Of a DNA stretch of 64,000 nucleotides, positions 1-11,105 are shown piece after piece. Made by a program: the position numbers and the translations under genes. Numbering within the stretch: position 1 is the first letter of the stretch; the number at the start of each line of letters is the position of its first letter. This DNA is from Collybia mongolica (lineage: Eukaryota; Basidiomycota; Agaricomycetes; Agaricales; Clitocybaceae), in contig JAAXNY010000021.1 of assembly GCA_013420905.1 (NCBI GenBank), forward strand, positions 124,001 to 188,000, given 5' to 3'. The notes below the pieces were generated by a model. The model ran no database searches. It was given only the letters and a program-made list of their open reading frames with translations, and was not told the DNA's origin.

Positions 1-2129
1 ATAGTCGCCTGTGGAAAACCTGTCGTTGCCAAGGTGGCTGATGTTAGCTCTCGGGGTACTGCGTATGCCGGCGTTCGTGAGTTTTTAATGACATGTGCGC
101 TCACAAATAAACAACTAACTTCTTTCTCAAACTAGTAATCTTTTACGTTGTCGGTGTGTCTAGGCCGTTTCCCCCTCCGTAATATTTTCCACTCATTCTA
201 TGTTTTACGTACAGGATACATCATCATCGCTTCGGCACAGAGTGTTGAGACGATAGCTGGAGGAATTATCCTGTACGCTCTGTAAGTGTTTCTCTATCAA
301 CTCACAGCTACTCGTCCTTATTCATTCACCCACTTAGTGGATATACGTATGCTTGTTTCTGCTCCAACACGGTCCTATCTCACCATAGATATATAGAGGT
401 CTGCAACTCCTCACGCAGATTATCATCGCAGATATCACGACCTTGAAATGGAGGGGTTTCGTTTCAGCAATGATGTCATCGCCGTTTATCATCAACGCAT
501 TTGTTGGAAGCAACATTGCAGCTGCTATCATGAAAAACTCGACCTGGCGATGGGGGTGTACGTGATACTATTGTACGGTTTTGAATCACCCTGATGCTGT
601 TTCATAGATGGGATGTTTGCTATTCTCGTTCCCGCAACTCTCCTGCCCCTAATCATCACGCTCCTTTGGGCTGAGAACAAGGCGAGGAAGCTAGGAATTA
701 TCTTGTCAAAGAAACGTGGGGACGTTGAGGAGAAGAAGCTTCCTCTTCTCCCGAAAATCCGGGACGTTATTGATAGACTTGATATCGTGGGACTCTTGTT
801 AATTGGGACTTCGGTCGCGCTCATTCTCCTCCCATTAACACTATCTCAATCCGCCAAGGGAGGGTGGAATAATGGTTCGTCTAATATCACAGTTCTAATG
901 ATCTAATGCTCACATCACTCTCCTCAGCCTCTATGATCGCCATGTTGGTCGTTGGCGGTGTTTTAATTCCAGTACTCGTCTTCTGGGATTTTAAGATCGC
1001 TAAATACCCCGTCATCGCGCCAAGGTTCTGCATAAATCGCAGTGTTGTCATAGCTTGCCTCATTGGAGCGTTCGACTTCGTAAGTTGTTCCATCCTACTC
1101 CCTCCAACGTAAGGCTAAACGCAATCCAGATCTCCTTCTATCTGACCTTCACGTTTCTGTATTCCTTTGTTGTTGTTGTGAAGCCTTGGTAGCTACCATC
1201 ATCACTAATCTTTTGACAGTGATTAATCGCCACTAACAGGTCTCCCGTCAATGCCAATTACTTCTTCTCGACACAAACCGTCGCCCTAACCATCTTCGGT
1301 ATTCTGGGGGGGCTCGCTATGCGATACTTCGGTCGATACAAAGTATGTCTATCAGGCTGCCGTCGTTCTACCACACCCTAAACATACTTTCCCGCAGTAT
1401 ATCCTCATTACCGGCCTCGGCATTCGTCTTGTGTTCGTTGTTTTGCCTCGGATACCAGGGTCCATGTACTCACGACATCTGATACCACAGCGGCGTCGGA
1501 CTCATGATCCACTCTCGTGGAGCCAACGGATCTGACGCTGAGCTCGTATGGACGCAACTTCTCCAAGGCATAGGTGGAGGCTTCGCGGCAGTGTCTTCGC
1601 AGGTAGGAGCGCAGGCGTCTGTGCCCCACTCCGATGTAGCCATGGTAACTGCGGTCGTCCTGCTCATCACCGAGATCGGTGGCGCCATTGGGAACGCTAT
1701 TGGTCTGTAGCTTTTCTCTTTTCCCCTGGATAATCGATGTTGATCCTTTGCGTCTAGCTGGATCGATCTGGACCAACTTGATGCCCGGAAAGCTTGCCAA
1801 GCATCTGCCTTTCCTTCCCGAGGAGGATCGCCAAGCGCTTTTTGGGTCAATTACTGCTGTCATGGCTTATGAGCGAGGCACTCCAATCCGTGAGGGCGCT
1901 ATTCAAGGTTAGCTTGTTCTCACCGTCGTCTGAATGATTTCTGAACGCTGACATGACCCGAACAGCATACGATGACGTTATGAAGATTATGACCATCGTG
2001 GCTACAGCCACTGCCGTGGTTCCGTTTGCTCTTGCGTTCCTCATGCCTAACTGGCACCTTGGGGACACCCAAAACGCAGTAGAGGACGTCGATCTTAAGG
2101 GAGAGCGCACTGACGGCGATCGTGCTTAG
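1..2129 (+). CDS. Siderophore-iron transporter (MFS, SIT/ARN type), 5'-truncated
   Basis: This is a plasma- or vesicle-membrane carrier that imports ferric siderophores. The 5' end lies outside the window. About a dozen short introns can be placed by GT-AG and frame (for example 77-135, 561-607, 1909-1965). The spliced product reads through hydrophobic segments typical of the family: VVGYIIIASAQSVETIAGG, then IIADITTLKWRGFVSAM, TWRWGYGMFAILVPATLLPL, the HSRGANG loop, QLLQGIGGGFAAVSSQVGAQ, and a tail ending in LMPNWHLGDTQNA before the TAG at 2127-2129. The order matches the second half of fungal SIT transporters. No frameshift or stop was found in the visible part, so the gene looks intact. 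Substrate specificity cannot be read from the sequence. Confidence 0.85.
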
Positions 2130-2254
2130 ATTTTTTTTCGCATCAACCAGCTATCGCATCCACTCATATTATCATCCACATTCTAATTATTCACGTCATC
2201 TACCCGCTCCCATTAACTTAGAATTTTACGAGGTTTACTTATTTCTCGGTTAAG

Positions 2255-4310
2255 GCTGGTATAAAAGCCGTTTACGCTTACTGTAGGGATTCCTTTGATC
2301 ATGATATAATCCATCTAGATGTAAGGGAGAGTTATGAAAACCAATGAAACACTTGCTCAGCTTACAAGTAAACTGTCGAAGTCGGTTTGAATAAACTAAA
2401 TTGTCGTTTTTAGTACCGCCGCCCCTGGAGGCTGTTTTTGTCATAAATCCGTGATATAGATATACACCAATGCTAAGGAGTGAGGTTGCGCTTGAATGGT
2501 CGTTTCGAAAAGTAAAGTTTCTAGTACCGCTCGCTCGTCATAAATCCGTACTATATATATATATATATATACTGATACTAAGTGAAATTGAAGTTACACT
2601 TAGCTGGTGGTTTCAATAAGAAAAGGGACAGCCTACCATGTAGTACTATACGCCTGTAGTTACATTTTAAAATATTGTGATATCCCTTCCCTCTTTAAGA
2701 TATTCCCCTCTCAACTTCTTGATCTTGTCACGCGAAGCACTGACATAATCGAACGCTTGAACGTTAGCCTTCATGATCCCTTTGTATCCTCCATTTCCAC
2801 CAGATCGTCGGCCTTCCACAAGTTCTAAGAATGCGTCGCATGAAACCACCCTGAATGCCACCGTCTCGAGGGCGGACAGTAAACCCTTACGGACCATAGC
2901 ATCGAGGGTTGATGGAGGTATGGAGGTGACGGGAAGGGAAAGATGAACGAGGCTTGGCAGGGCTGCTAACAAAGTGTGAACGTCATCCACTCGGACAAGG
3001 AAAGGCGATGAGAGCGATTTTAATGAACAGTTTGAGCGTTTTATGAAGGACAGAAAGGGCAATTGGGGCCAGCGTAGAACACCGCTTCCCGATTGTATAG
3101 AAAATGTCTCCAAGGATGGTGCCACGAGGGGTGCAAAATACCGACTGAATAGAACGAGTGTAGACACTATAATTAGCGTCAATGAGCGGAGATTTGGAAG
3201 GATTATAAGTGCAGGGTCGAGCGGGATCGCAGATGAGAGGTCGTTATTTCCGAAACTGACTGTACTCGTAAAGTTGACAAGGTTGGTGCATTGGCTGAGG
3301 ACACGGAATATTATCGCGAAAGGAGGTGACGCTTCTCCCGAGAATGTAATATCTGTTAACTGAAACCATGGTAGTTGTAGTGTCATGGATGGATAGAGAT
3401 AGCGCCAGTAGTTGAACTGCACCTCAACCACGCGAAGGCAGGGCGTGGCGTCGAAAACACTGAGTGTGTTATTAGCGAGGATGTCGAAATGTTCATTGGC
3501 AAATGCAACGAAAAGCCTCTCCAATGAGCTGAAAGAACCAGCGGGGAGCTGGTAGAATGACAAACACGCCGCCTTCTGCAAGTTGAGTGACATATTTCGA
3601 ATTCGAGAGGCGCAAGGCATTATGAGATTGGTGATCGTACCTTCACAATGACTCTGGAGAGTAGAGGTTAATGAAAGCGAGATCGTGGTCTCTTTAGTGC
3701 GGTCGATTAATTCGCGTGCAAGCACCGTTGTGTTATTGTAGTTGTTGGGAGTAAGATTTACAGATAGACGATTCCAGATTCGTGGCTCACTGAGGACCAC
3801 CCGCCTCCATGTCAAGCAAACACCAGCCAAGGTCCTTGATGGCGAAGGTCTGTGAAACGGTAAGCCTATAACTACGTTCTCTCCATCGACACTGCTGACG
3901 AAAATTTCCCCTAATAGTTCAAGTGGCAGTTGCTTCCAGGGTGCGGTGGCAATGTGGAGTTCCTCCTGGCATTCAAGTAGTTTAGCATGACGCTGTAAAA
4001 GAGCATCGGTGGGCGAGCGGTTCGATGAGATGTCCGCAATTATCTCCCGTAACTCCGTTTGAGTAGCAACGAGCAACTGTTTCGCTATAGCGAGAAGTGG
4101 GCCTGGGAGAGGTTGGTTTGAATATGCAGCACTGAAATCATCTAGGTGACGCCACGAAGGATCGGCTTTGTCCATATTCTTTCTAACTGTGTGCGCTTTG
4201 ATCAAAGCCAGGGGCAACGGTGCCAAGAACTTTGAAGACCGGCAAATGCCGTCACCTCCCACGATGCATGACTACGAGTGTATAGCCACCACCTTTATTG
4301 TGTTCCTCAA
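2255..4310. repeat. Segmental duplication, copy 1
   Basis: The block matches 11106-13120 almost end to end, including the F-box gene and about 400 bp of its 3' flank. Shared landmarks are GATCATGATATAATCC near 2298 and 11150 and the tract CCGGCAAATGCCGTCAC near 4238 and 13056. The 3' flank contains reiterated units built on TTTGTCATAAATCC, and copy 1 has a (TA)n run near 2552-2571 that copy 2 lacks. Homology fades near 4310 and 13120. Confidence 0.85.
2667..4175 (-). CDS. F-box-like protein, duplicated copy 1
   Basis: This is a predicted substrate adaptor of SCF-type ubiquitin ligases. The start is placed at the ATG at 4175 (MDKADPSWRHLDDF), although the frame is open a little further upstream to 4262. 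After a helical N-terminal part comes the F-box core WKQLPLELLGEIFVSSV and the following VCLTWRRVVLSEPRIWNRL, the standard basidiomycete F-box-like signature. The remaining roughly 350 residues are leucine-rich and irregular, as in LRR-like substrate domains. There is no intron. The second copy at 11478-12983 is nearly identical in length and sequence. The family is large and fast-evolving in mushrooms, and the target is unknown. Confidence 0.75.
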   Translation of the reverse strand: MDKADPSWRHLDDFSAAYSNQPLPGPLLAIAKQLLVATQTELREIIADISSNRSPTDALLQRHAKLLECQEELHIATAPWKQLPLELLGEIFVSSVDGENVVIGLPFHRPSPSRTLAGVCLTWRRVVLSEPRIWNRLSVNLTPNNYNNTTVLARELIDRTKETTISLSLTSTLQSHCEGTITNLIMPCASRIRNMSLNLQKAACLSFYQLPAGSFSSLERLFVAFANEHFDILANNTLSVFDATPCLRVVEVQFNYWRYLYPSMTLQLPWFQLTDITFSGEASPPFAIIFRVLSQCTNLVNFTSTVSFGNNDLSSAIPLDPALIILPNLRSLTLIIVSTLVLFSRYFAPLVAPSLETFSIQSGSGVLRWPQLPFLSFIKRSNCSLKSLSSPFLVRVDDVHTLLAALPSLVHLSLPVTSIPPSTLDAMVRKGLLSALETVAFRVVSCDAFLELVEGRRSGGNGGYKGIMKANVQAFDYVSASRDKIKKLRGEYLKEGRDITIF

Positions 4311-4877
4311 CCTTCTTTAAGAGCCGCCTTCTAATGACCCAGCGATCCAGCGACATGTTCGGGGTTGTAAGAAGCCTTTTCGTTATTTCAAGGCAGGATT
4401 TTTCGTTAAACCCGAACTGAATGCCAGAACACATTAGGGACTCGAATCCACACTAAAGCCATTGCACATTACGCGAAAAGCTTGTGTTAACTTAATTTTT
4501 CACTACAGGTACCGTTTACTTATATTTTAGCTGATCCAATGTCAGCAGATCTTGGGCGCTCCGACTCATTGCGGCGGCCTTTTCCACATTAGAAATTCTG
4601 GTGGTCATTTCATGGTCAAACCGAAGTTTTCAGGCTCACAGATCTGCATTAGTGGACTGTTCTCCAATTCCCGTTAGCCTCAACTTTTTGTTCATATCAT
4701 TATCAGATGGGCTCACGTCTTTACATTAGCAATGGTTTCTTTTCGAGGTTCGATTTGTGTCCAGAAGCGCGTGACGATTTGCAACAAAATACCTGCTAAC
4801 CTCCCCTGATCGCGACGCTTACGGAACTTCCGTTTTCAGTGGCTTTGCATTATCGGGCGTGATAAAGACGTACAGAA
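4311..4877. other. Intergenic stretch, no gene recognised
   Basis: No coding signal or RNA gene was recognised. The right end (4836-4877) may be the displaced 3' end of the small minus-strand ORF interrupted by the hAT-like element. The last eight bases (4870-4877, GTACAGAA) are its left target-site duplication. Confidence 0.4.
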
Positions 4878-5560
4878 CAGGGGGGGCGGTAGAAGAATCC
4901 GAGACCTTGAGTCCCCTGGACCCTTACATCAAGGGTCTCGTAGGGTCCTCCGTGGGACAACGTCTCAAGTAGGAAATTCAGTTCGGCTAATTTCGGCCAA
5001 GTTCAATTGCACCACACTGAATGAGAATCTGTTATCTTCTTCTCCTTATTCCACCCCATCTATGTACTTCACCATATAAATATTTGCAAGTCAAGGTAAA
5101 TGATACTAAGGGTCTTTGGTTTAACCTTACCAATATACGTAGGGGAGCCTGCCCTAGCTGTAGCTATTGTAACCTTCCAAAGCATATCACAGTGAAAAAG
5201 CTTGAGGCTGAGGCCAACATTAACTATTACTTATGTGGGCAAACTACAAAGCTCAAAGACATGAGGAATCATGTGGGAAGGCACTTGCTTTTTGTTCAGA
5301 GGAAAACAAATCAATTTGAGTTCCTACTCGAGATGTCGCCCCACGGAGGACCCTACGAGACCCTTGATGTAAGGGTCCAGGGGACTCAAGGTCTCGGATT
5401 CTTCTACCGCCCCCCCCCTGGTACAGAAGGCTCGCAAACGACTTGGATAGAAATCTCCGGGCTTTGTGTTATGCTTTTTCCCGTCGAGCTCCTTGACCTT
5501 TCTGCGGGATTTCTTCTGGCTGTTGGTGGGGTTGACCATGGTGGCCACGACCGCCGTCAT
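4836..5560 (-). pseudogene. Small basic ORF possibly split by the hAT-like element
   Basis: On the minus strand an ORF starts at 5560 (alternative ATG at 5539, MVNPTNSQKKSRRKVKELDG) and enters the element's right target duplication in frame. Omitting the element and one target copy, the frame continues for a few codons on the other side and stops at 4836-4838. The product would be short and lysine/arginine-rich. I do not recognise it, and it may be the end of a larger gene or not a gene at all. Confidence 0.3.
4878..5420. mobile_element. hAT-like non-autonomous element with ~95-bp inverted repeats
   Basis: The two ends are long near-perfect inverted repeats: about 4878-4975 pairs with about 5325-5420, both holding GGGTCTCGTAGGGTCCTCCG or its complement. 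The ends read CAGGGGGG and CCCCCCTG, and the element is flanked by the identical octamer GTACAGAA at 4870-4877 and 5421-5428. An 8-bp duplication with CAGGG termini is characteristic of the hAT superfamily. It is only 543 bp and has no transposase. The interior reads plus-strand KLKDMRNHVGRHLL preceded by CPSCSYC, a C2H2-like motif that I take to be a captured gene fragment. An open frame (5021-5746) runs out of the element through the right repeat but is probably fortuitous. Confidence 0.8.
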
Positions 5561-5802
5561 CTATGCAAAAACCCTCTAGTCGTAAAGCATAGTGGGTATC
5601 TCGACCTTGTTGCAATATGCTTGGGGGTGTTTGTTTCTGATCTCAGGTTATCCCTAATAACAAACGCAGAAAATCCCCATCATATCAGATCTGTTCAGTA
5701 CCTTCAGCGTATACCCACCATTTTCCGGGGTGAAGACCCGTTTTGACGATTTTCACGCTCTATATATTGATTTAGCCTTGGAAATCCATCTTGTCGTGGG
5801 TC

Positions 5803-6026
5803 TGTTGGAATAGAGTGATCCGGCATTCACATGACATGTAAAATCACATGGACATACTGTATAAAGTTTCGCATTTGTTTTTCTAACAGACTCACATATG
5901 ATTTATTATTTCTATAGGAGTTATATTATTTATGTATTTATACAAACGATTATGTACATTATTTTACTATCTCAATTCACTCTTTTATTTCTCGCTCTTT
6001 CCTTCCCTTGCTGCTAAAGTTCAACA
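5803..6026 (+). repeat. copia 5' LTR (224 bp)
   Basis: It begins TGTTGGAATAGAG and ends AAAGTTCAACA. It matches 10113-10331 except for a 5-bp insertion in the CATACTGTATAAAG tract and about three substitutions. Confidence 0.95.
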
Positions 6027-6041
6027 GGTTATGGGCCCCGG
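6027..6041 (+). promoter_or_regulatory. Primer-binding site, initiator-tRNA half-molecule type
   Basis: The bases directly after the LTR, GGTTATGGGCCC, are complementary to the anticodon stem-loop of eukaryotic initiator tRNA-Met (GGGCCCATAACC), not to a tRNA 3' end. Priming from a cleaved initiator tRNA is known for Drosophila copia. The use here is inferred from complementarity alone. Confidence 0.7.
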
Positions 6042-6101
6042 CCTTAATCATCTTGAACATCATTACCACGTCCATACGTCATCCATCAAACCCTGATCAA
6101 G

Positions 6102-7058
6102 TTGTTATGGACCATGACCGAATCATCCGGAAACATCTATTGGATCGAAGCGCTACGCAGCGCTGAGAACTTCCACACATGGAAAATCAAAATGATCGAC
6201 ATCTTGACCGATCAAGGTCTAATCAGTTACGCGGACGGTTCAAATTCAAGTCCAACTGATGAAGGGAATTTAGAGGAATGGCGTACGAAGGACAGGAAGG
6301 CTCTTTCGACCATACGGCTCCGTGTAGGGGACGGACTGCTAGTTTACATAGCGGGTGCCGGGACGTCAAATCAGGCCTGGACCACGTTGTGCTCCATGTA
6401 TGAGGCACGTGGTCCGATCGGAATTGTAACGGTGTGTCGAAATTTATTTCGAGCACAATGTGCCGAGGGTGCCGATATCGAGGAACACATTCGGACCCTG
6501 CGCGGCTACATCGAAGAATTGGCCGGATTGGGCTCAAAAATCAACGATGAAGATTTCAGCATAACGTTGCTGACGTCCCTACCTGACACGTGGGACCCGT
6601 TTATCTCTTCGGTTGATTCTGCCACTCTCAAGGAGAGTCACAAATTAATTGCGAGAATTTTGGAGGAAGATCGACGGATCAAATCTTGGCACCAGGGGGA
6701 TACGGCCCTGGCAGCAAAATATAATCCAAATGTGACGTGCTACGAATGCAATCAGAAAGGTCACATTGCCTTCCATTGCCCCAAAAGGAAAGGGGGATCA
6801 TCCGATCAAAAATGGAGGCCGAAATGGAAAAAGAAGAATGGCAGTAAGCCAGACAAGGCTAACCAAGCCTCGGACGATTATGCTTTCGTAGCAGCGCCCG
6901 AAAACCAGGTGGATATTGCCTTGCCAGCATTAACCTCAAATTCTATTTTAGCTGATTGTGCGGCAACATCCACATTTTTCGTGACCGATCAATCTTCAGA
7001 AATTACAAAGAAACTCCCGGACACAAAATTATTGGATTCAGATCAACTCCGGGACTAG
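6102..7058 (+). CDS. copia Gag polyprotein with start of protease
   Basis: This is the structural Gag of the copia element. The start MLWTMTESSGNIYWIEALR is followed by the usual copia Gag fold (TWKIKMIDILTDQGLI). A CCHC zinc knuckle, CYECNQKGHIAFHCPKR, sits near residue 212. The frame then enters the protease, with DCAATSTFF in place of the more usual D-S/T-G-A-T. It goes out of phase near 6980, where the downstream frame continues the homology (RDRSIFRNYKETPGHK). A one-base loss in the T-rich tract near 6975-6982 explains this most simply. Translation in this copy would end at 7058. Confidence 0.85.
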   Translation: MLWTMTESSGNIYWIEALRSAENFHTWKIKMIDILTDQGLISYADGSNSSPTDEGNLEEWRTKDRKALSTIRLRVGDGLLVYIAGAGTSNQAWTTLCSMYEARGPIGIVTVCRNLFRAQCAEGADIEEHIRTLRGYIEELAGLGSKINDEDFSITLLTSLPDTWDPFISSVDSATLKESHKLIARILEEDRRIKSWHQGDTALAAKYNPNVTCYECNQKGHIAFHCPKRKGGSSDQKWRPKWKKKNGSKPDKANQASDDYAFVAAPENQVDIALPALTSNSILADCAATSTFFVTDQSSEITKKLPDTKLLDSDQLRD

Positions 7059-10000
7059 GAAGAGGATCGGTAAAGATCTTATGCAAAGTAGGCAATCGCC
7101 ACATACCAATTATGTTGACAAATGTTGTCCACGCTCCAAATGCACCCTATAATCTTATTTCGGTTGGGCGCATCACAGATGCAGGGTTCACCCTGAATCT
7201 AAAAGGAGAATACATCAATATATCACCCCCGAAATCTACCGACATCATCTTACAAGGTCGAAAAATCGGCCGGCTTTACAATTTGATGGCAAAGATCAGT
7301 ATTCCCAATATGGCTTTGATCGCATCAGAAGCTCGCACATGGGACGAATGGCACCGAATTTTTGGACATCTCAACATTGCATCAATTAAAATGTTGAAAT
7401 CAAAGAAAATGATTGATGGGATGGAAGTCGACGAATCCATTGATCCCAATGATTGCACGGCCTGCATCCAAGCAAAACAAACCGTGGCATCATTCCCAAA
7501 GTTTTCAAACACAACTTTTAATGAAATTGGTGAGATGACCCTCACAGATTTATGGGGACCTGCCTGGACAACAGGAATTCGAGGGGAAAGATATTACATC
7601 TCATTTACTGATGGGAAATGCCGCTGGACCATCATCAATTTTCTCAAAACCAAAGAAGCCGAAGAAATCAATACTTCGATCAAAAATTATAATGCTTACA
7701 TAAACACTCAAGTTGGGAAAACATTGAAAGCCATACGATTCGACAACGGAACGGAATATGTAAATGACAAAGTACAAAGATTTCTAGCGGAAAAAGGAAT
7801 CCGCTCCGAGGTCACAGCCCCGTACTCTTCGGCCCAGAACGGAATTGCCGAGCGCGCAAACCGAACAATTGTAGAACATGCGCGCGCAATGCTTATTGCA
7901 AGAAATATGCCGAAATTCTTGTGGCCGGAAGCAGTAGCATATGCCGTGTACCTCAAGAATCGATCTCCAACTTGGATCTTGATCGATAAAACTCCGGAGG
8001 AAATATTTACGGGCAAGAAGCCCGATGCATCAAATCTCCGAGAATTCGGAACGAAGTGCTGGGTATTGCATCAGGGTGAAAACCTTAGCAAACTCGAGCC
8101 GAAATCACGCGAATTCATTTTCACCGGACTTTCGGATCAATCGCGTGCCTACAGATATTTTAATCCGGGTGCGAGACAAGTGCAAGCGTCGCGAAATGTC
8201 AAATTTGTAGACAGCAAAAATCGAGAAACAATTGAATGGTTTTCGCCATTGCAGCTCGAGGGGGAGACAGCAATAAACAAGCAAACAACGGCTCAAATGC
8301 CAGAAACTGCCCCCACAATGACTACAAGGCAGATGATCGAAAAATCAACACAGCCACGATCACAACCGATTCGAGAACCATCAAGCCGAATTGCATCAAC
8401 GACGCAACCAAATTATCGATTATTACATAATCCCGCAGCCCGAGGTCCCAAAGAAGTACATCAAGATTTACCTGACTCTGGCTACATCACCGAAATTATT
8501 GATGAGGAAGAAAATACCCCTACATTCAATATCCCTGATTTTGCCTTCATCAGCACAATTTATGAACCCACTGAAATCCAAGAGGCATTACAAAGCACTT
8601 TATGGAAAAAATCTATGGAGGAAGAAATCCAACAATTGAAAGATCTCGGCACATATGAGTTGACCGAATTGCCTACAGATCGTGATCCCATCAAATCCAA
8701 ATGGGTATGGAAGGCCAAGACCGATGGAGATGGAAAATTCTACAAGGCCAAGTCTAGACTCGTTGCCAAGGGATGCTCACAGAAGCCCGGCATAGATTAT
8801 CTGGAAACCTATGCCCCAGTTGTTCGGATGGACACCCTCCGCTTCATGGTAGCCATTGCCGCCGCCTATAATCTACATTTTCACACCATCGACATCAAAG
8901 GCGCTTATCTAAATGCCATTCTCAAGGAAGATATTTATTTATTGCAGCCTCCAGGCTTTGAAGACGGCACATCACGCGTCTGGAAATTATTAAAAACTAT
9001 TTATGGACTTAAACAATCTGGACGAGAATGGAACAAACTCCTCAACTCCGCATTTTTCAAAATGAAGTTCCAAAAAATGATGGCCGATCAATGCGTCTAT
9101 ATCCGAGGATCTGGAGATAATCTGGTAATTGTTGGAGTACACGTGGATGACATGTCTATTTTGGGTGCAACCCTTGTAACCATCAAAGACTTCAAAGCCG
9201 AACTCAAGACACACTTTGAAATCTCTGACCTAGGAGAAGCTAGCCAAATCGTTGGCATCTCAGTAAAAAGGTTCACCAATGGATCTATTAAATTATCACA
9301 ACAACCATACCTCGAGAAAATTATCAAGAAAATGGGTCTTGAAAACGCGAACCCTGTCGCAACACCGCTCGATCATGGCATCAAATTGATCAAACTCACC
9401 GAAAATGATCGGTGATACCCTGAAATCGAGAAATTCTATCCGACGGCCATCGGAATGCTCATCTGGGGTGCAATCTCAATGCGTCCCGAGACTGCATATG
9501 CTACACAACACCTCAGTCAATTTTCAAGTCACCCAGGTCCCGAACATTGGACCGCAGTCAAACGCGTCTTCCGTTATTTGAAAGGAACAATGGACCATGG
9601 CCTATTCTACCGATCAAATAATAACTCAAATTTGATTATCCGAACCTATGCCGATGCGGACTGGGGAAATAGTCCCGATGATTGAAGATCAATTTCCGGC
9701 TACGTCACCTTACTCGGAGACTCGGTGATCTCATGGAGCTCCAAGAAGCAGCCGACAGTTGCCTTATCAAGTATGGAGGCGGAATACATGGCGCTCTGCC
9801 ATGCGACACAAGAAGTCACCTGGATTAGATCATTGATGGCCGACTTCGGATTTCCATGCGAAAAACCTACCGATCTCATCACAGACAACCAATCGGCGAT
9901 CTTATTTGCAAACAATGCAGTTTTTCACGCCCGCAGCAAACACATTGACGTCAAACACCATTTCGTGCGCGAACGCTTAACTTCTGGAGAAATAAAAATA

Positions 10001-10123
10001 TTCCACTGTGCGTCTGCCGACAACCGAGCGGACATTTTCACTAAACCACTGCCGCGCCCTGAACACGAACGAAAAACCAAATTAATAGGTATGCGCTCGG
10101 ATCAAGGGGGAGTGTTGGAATAG
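6975..10123 (+). pseudogene. copia Pol (integrase, RT, RNase H) with two in-frame TGA stops
   Basis: The frame begins in the late protease (GHKIIGFRSTPGLG) and runs to the TAG at 10121-10123, inside the 3' LTR. Domains in order are: pre-integrase WHRIFGHLNIASIKMLKS with a CTACIQAKQ motif; integrase with D in TDLWGP, D in RFDNGTEY and E in NGIAERANRT; reverse transcriptase with KSRLVAKGCSQKPGIDYLET, DIKGAYLNA and the HVDD catalytic box; and RNase H ending in TVALSSMEAEYMAL and FTKPLPRPEH. TGA codons at 9413-9415 and 9683-9685 fall where relatives have arginine, consistent with CGA-to-TGA changes. No full polyprotein can be made. Confidence 0.85.
10101..10112 (+). promoter_or_regulatory. Polypurine tract of the copia element
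   Basis: The sequence ATCAAGGGGGAG lies immediately upstream of the 3' LTR. This is the expected site of plus-strand DNA priming. Confidence 0.7.
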
Positions 10124-10331
10124 AGTGATCCGGCATTCACATGACATGTAAAATCACATGGACATATAAAGTTTCGCATTTGTTTTTCTAACGGACTCAC
10201 ATATGATTTATTATTTCTATAGGAGTTATATTATTTATGTATTTATACGAACGATTATGTACATTATTTTACTATCTCAATTCACTCTTTTATTTCTCGC
10301 TCTTTCCTTCCCTTGCTACTAAAGTTCAACA
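10113..10331 (+). repeat. copia 3' LTR (219 bp)
   Basis: It begins TGTTGGAATAG and ends TTCAACA, followed by the target duplication GGGTC at 10332-10336. Confidence 0.95.
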
Positions 10332-10336
10332 GGGTC

Positions 10337-11100
10337 CCACACAATATTATTCTGTGTTCACTGAATTTAATGATAGGTTTCCTTCGGCCAATTCCTTCCC
10401 CAGCATTGCCGGTTTGTATCCGTCTACGAGGATGCTTTGCGAAATGAGTGTCATTATAAGGGTGCAAATCCATATGTCCCATATCTAAGCTATCTACAGG
10501 ATAACATGGTAGATTAAATATTAGGACTGGACGAAAGAGGTCGATGCCACAAAGATGGGTACTGAATGTTGGGTGGACTAATATTTCCTCGCACTAGTAT
10601 CAAGCAAATCCCCATATTTGATCCGGTTCGCGGCTTCGGGGTCAATGGTGACAACACCAGGGCATGATTGTCCCACTGGAGGAGCTACGGTTTTCTTAAA
10701 ATCCGGGGGTGGCTGTATCATGGACAGTTTTTTTACGTCATCCTGCCTTTCCGTAGGCCCTGGAACTCAGGTCACTAATCATTGTTCAACACGAGCGACC
10801 AACGACAGATCTTAGTTCGAATTATTCCGCCAAGAGGCAGGTGGTACCAATAAGCTTGTGGAACATCCATGATGGGGGGCATGCGGGTGTGAATAGGGAG
10901 GTGGCGAGCCTCTTATCAAGACCAGGAGGTCAGAAGTCTGGATTTCACCTTTATCATGCAAACCTTGATCGCGTTTGGTGGATTTGGCAGAACATGGGTG
11001 GCCGAATGGCATCTCAGGGCCTACTATGGAGTATCCTCCTTACGCGGAAGTCACACTGGACTTTGGCTACATGTGAGCAATTTAGCTTTGTTTGTAAACA
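10337..11100 (+). pseudogene. Tyrosinase (type-3 copper oxidase) relic
   Basis: Pieces of a tyrosinase appear in the correct order but in changing frames. Near 10390-10480 there is a degraded CuA end, readable as YEDALRNECHYKGANPY. Near 10620 comes FDPVRGFG. Near 10858-10990 is the CuB region WNIHDGGHAGV, then YHANLDRVWWIWQNM. Near 11025-11065 is EYPPYAEVTLDFG. In the family, copper-binding histidines of CuA and CuB oxidise phenols to quinones. Several in-frame stops and shifts show that the gene is dead. The copia element has removed or displaced its 5' end, and the duplicated F-box block abuts its 3' end. Confidence 0.75.
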
Positions 11101-11105
11101 TGAGA

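Larger units (their letters stand above)
5803..10331 (+). mobile_element. Ty1/copia LTR retrotransposon, full-length but mutated
   Basis: This is a complete copia element bounded by TG...CA long terminal repeats and the 5-bp target duplication GGGTC (5798-5802 and 10332-10336). The internal order is gag, protease, integrase, reverse transcriptase, RNase H, which defines Ty1/copia. The LTRs differ by one 5-bp indel and about three substitutions over roughly 220 bp, so insertion was fairly recent. The coding region has a frame change near 6980 and in-frame TGA codons at 9413 and 9683, so this copy should not be autonomous. It sits inside the remains of a tyrosinase gene. Confidence 0.95.

Noticed and set aside
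5021..5746. 241-codon plus-strand open frame across the hAT-like element
   Set aside because: It runs through an inverted repeat and both element and flank. Only the internal C2H2-like segment resembles a protein, so the full frame is a by-product of the insertion.
6970..6990. Programmed -1 frameshift between copia gag and pol
   Set aside because: The in-phase heptamer is A TTT TTC, which does not fit X XXY YYZ, and the same copy has other lesions. A one-base deletion is simpler.
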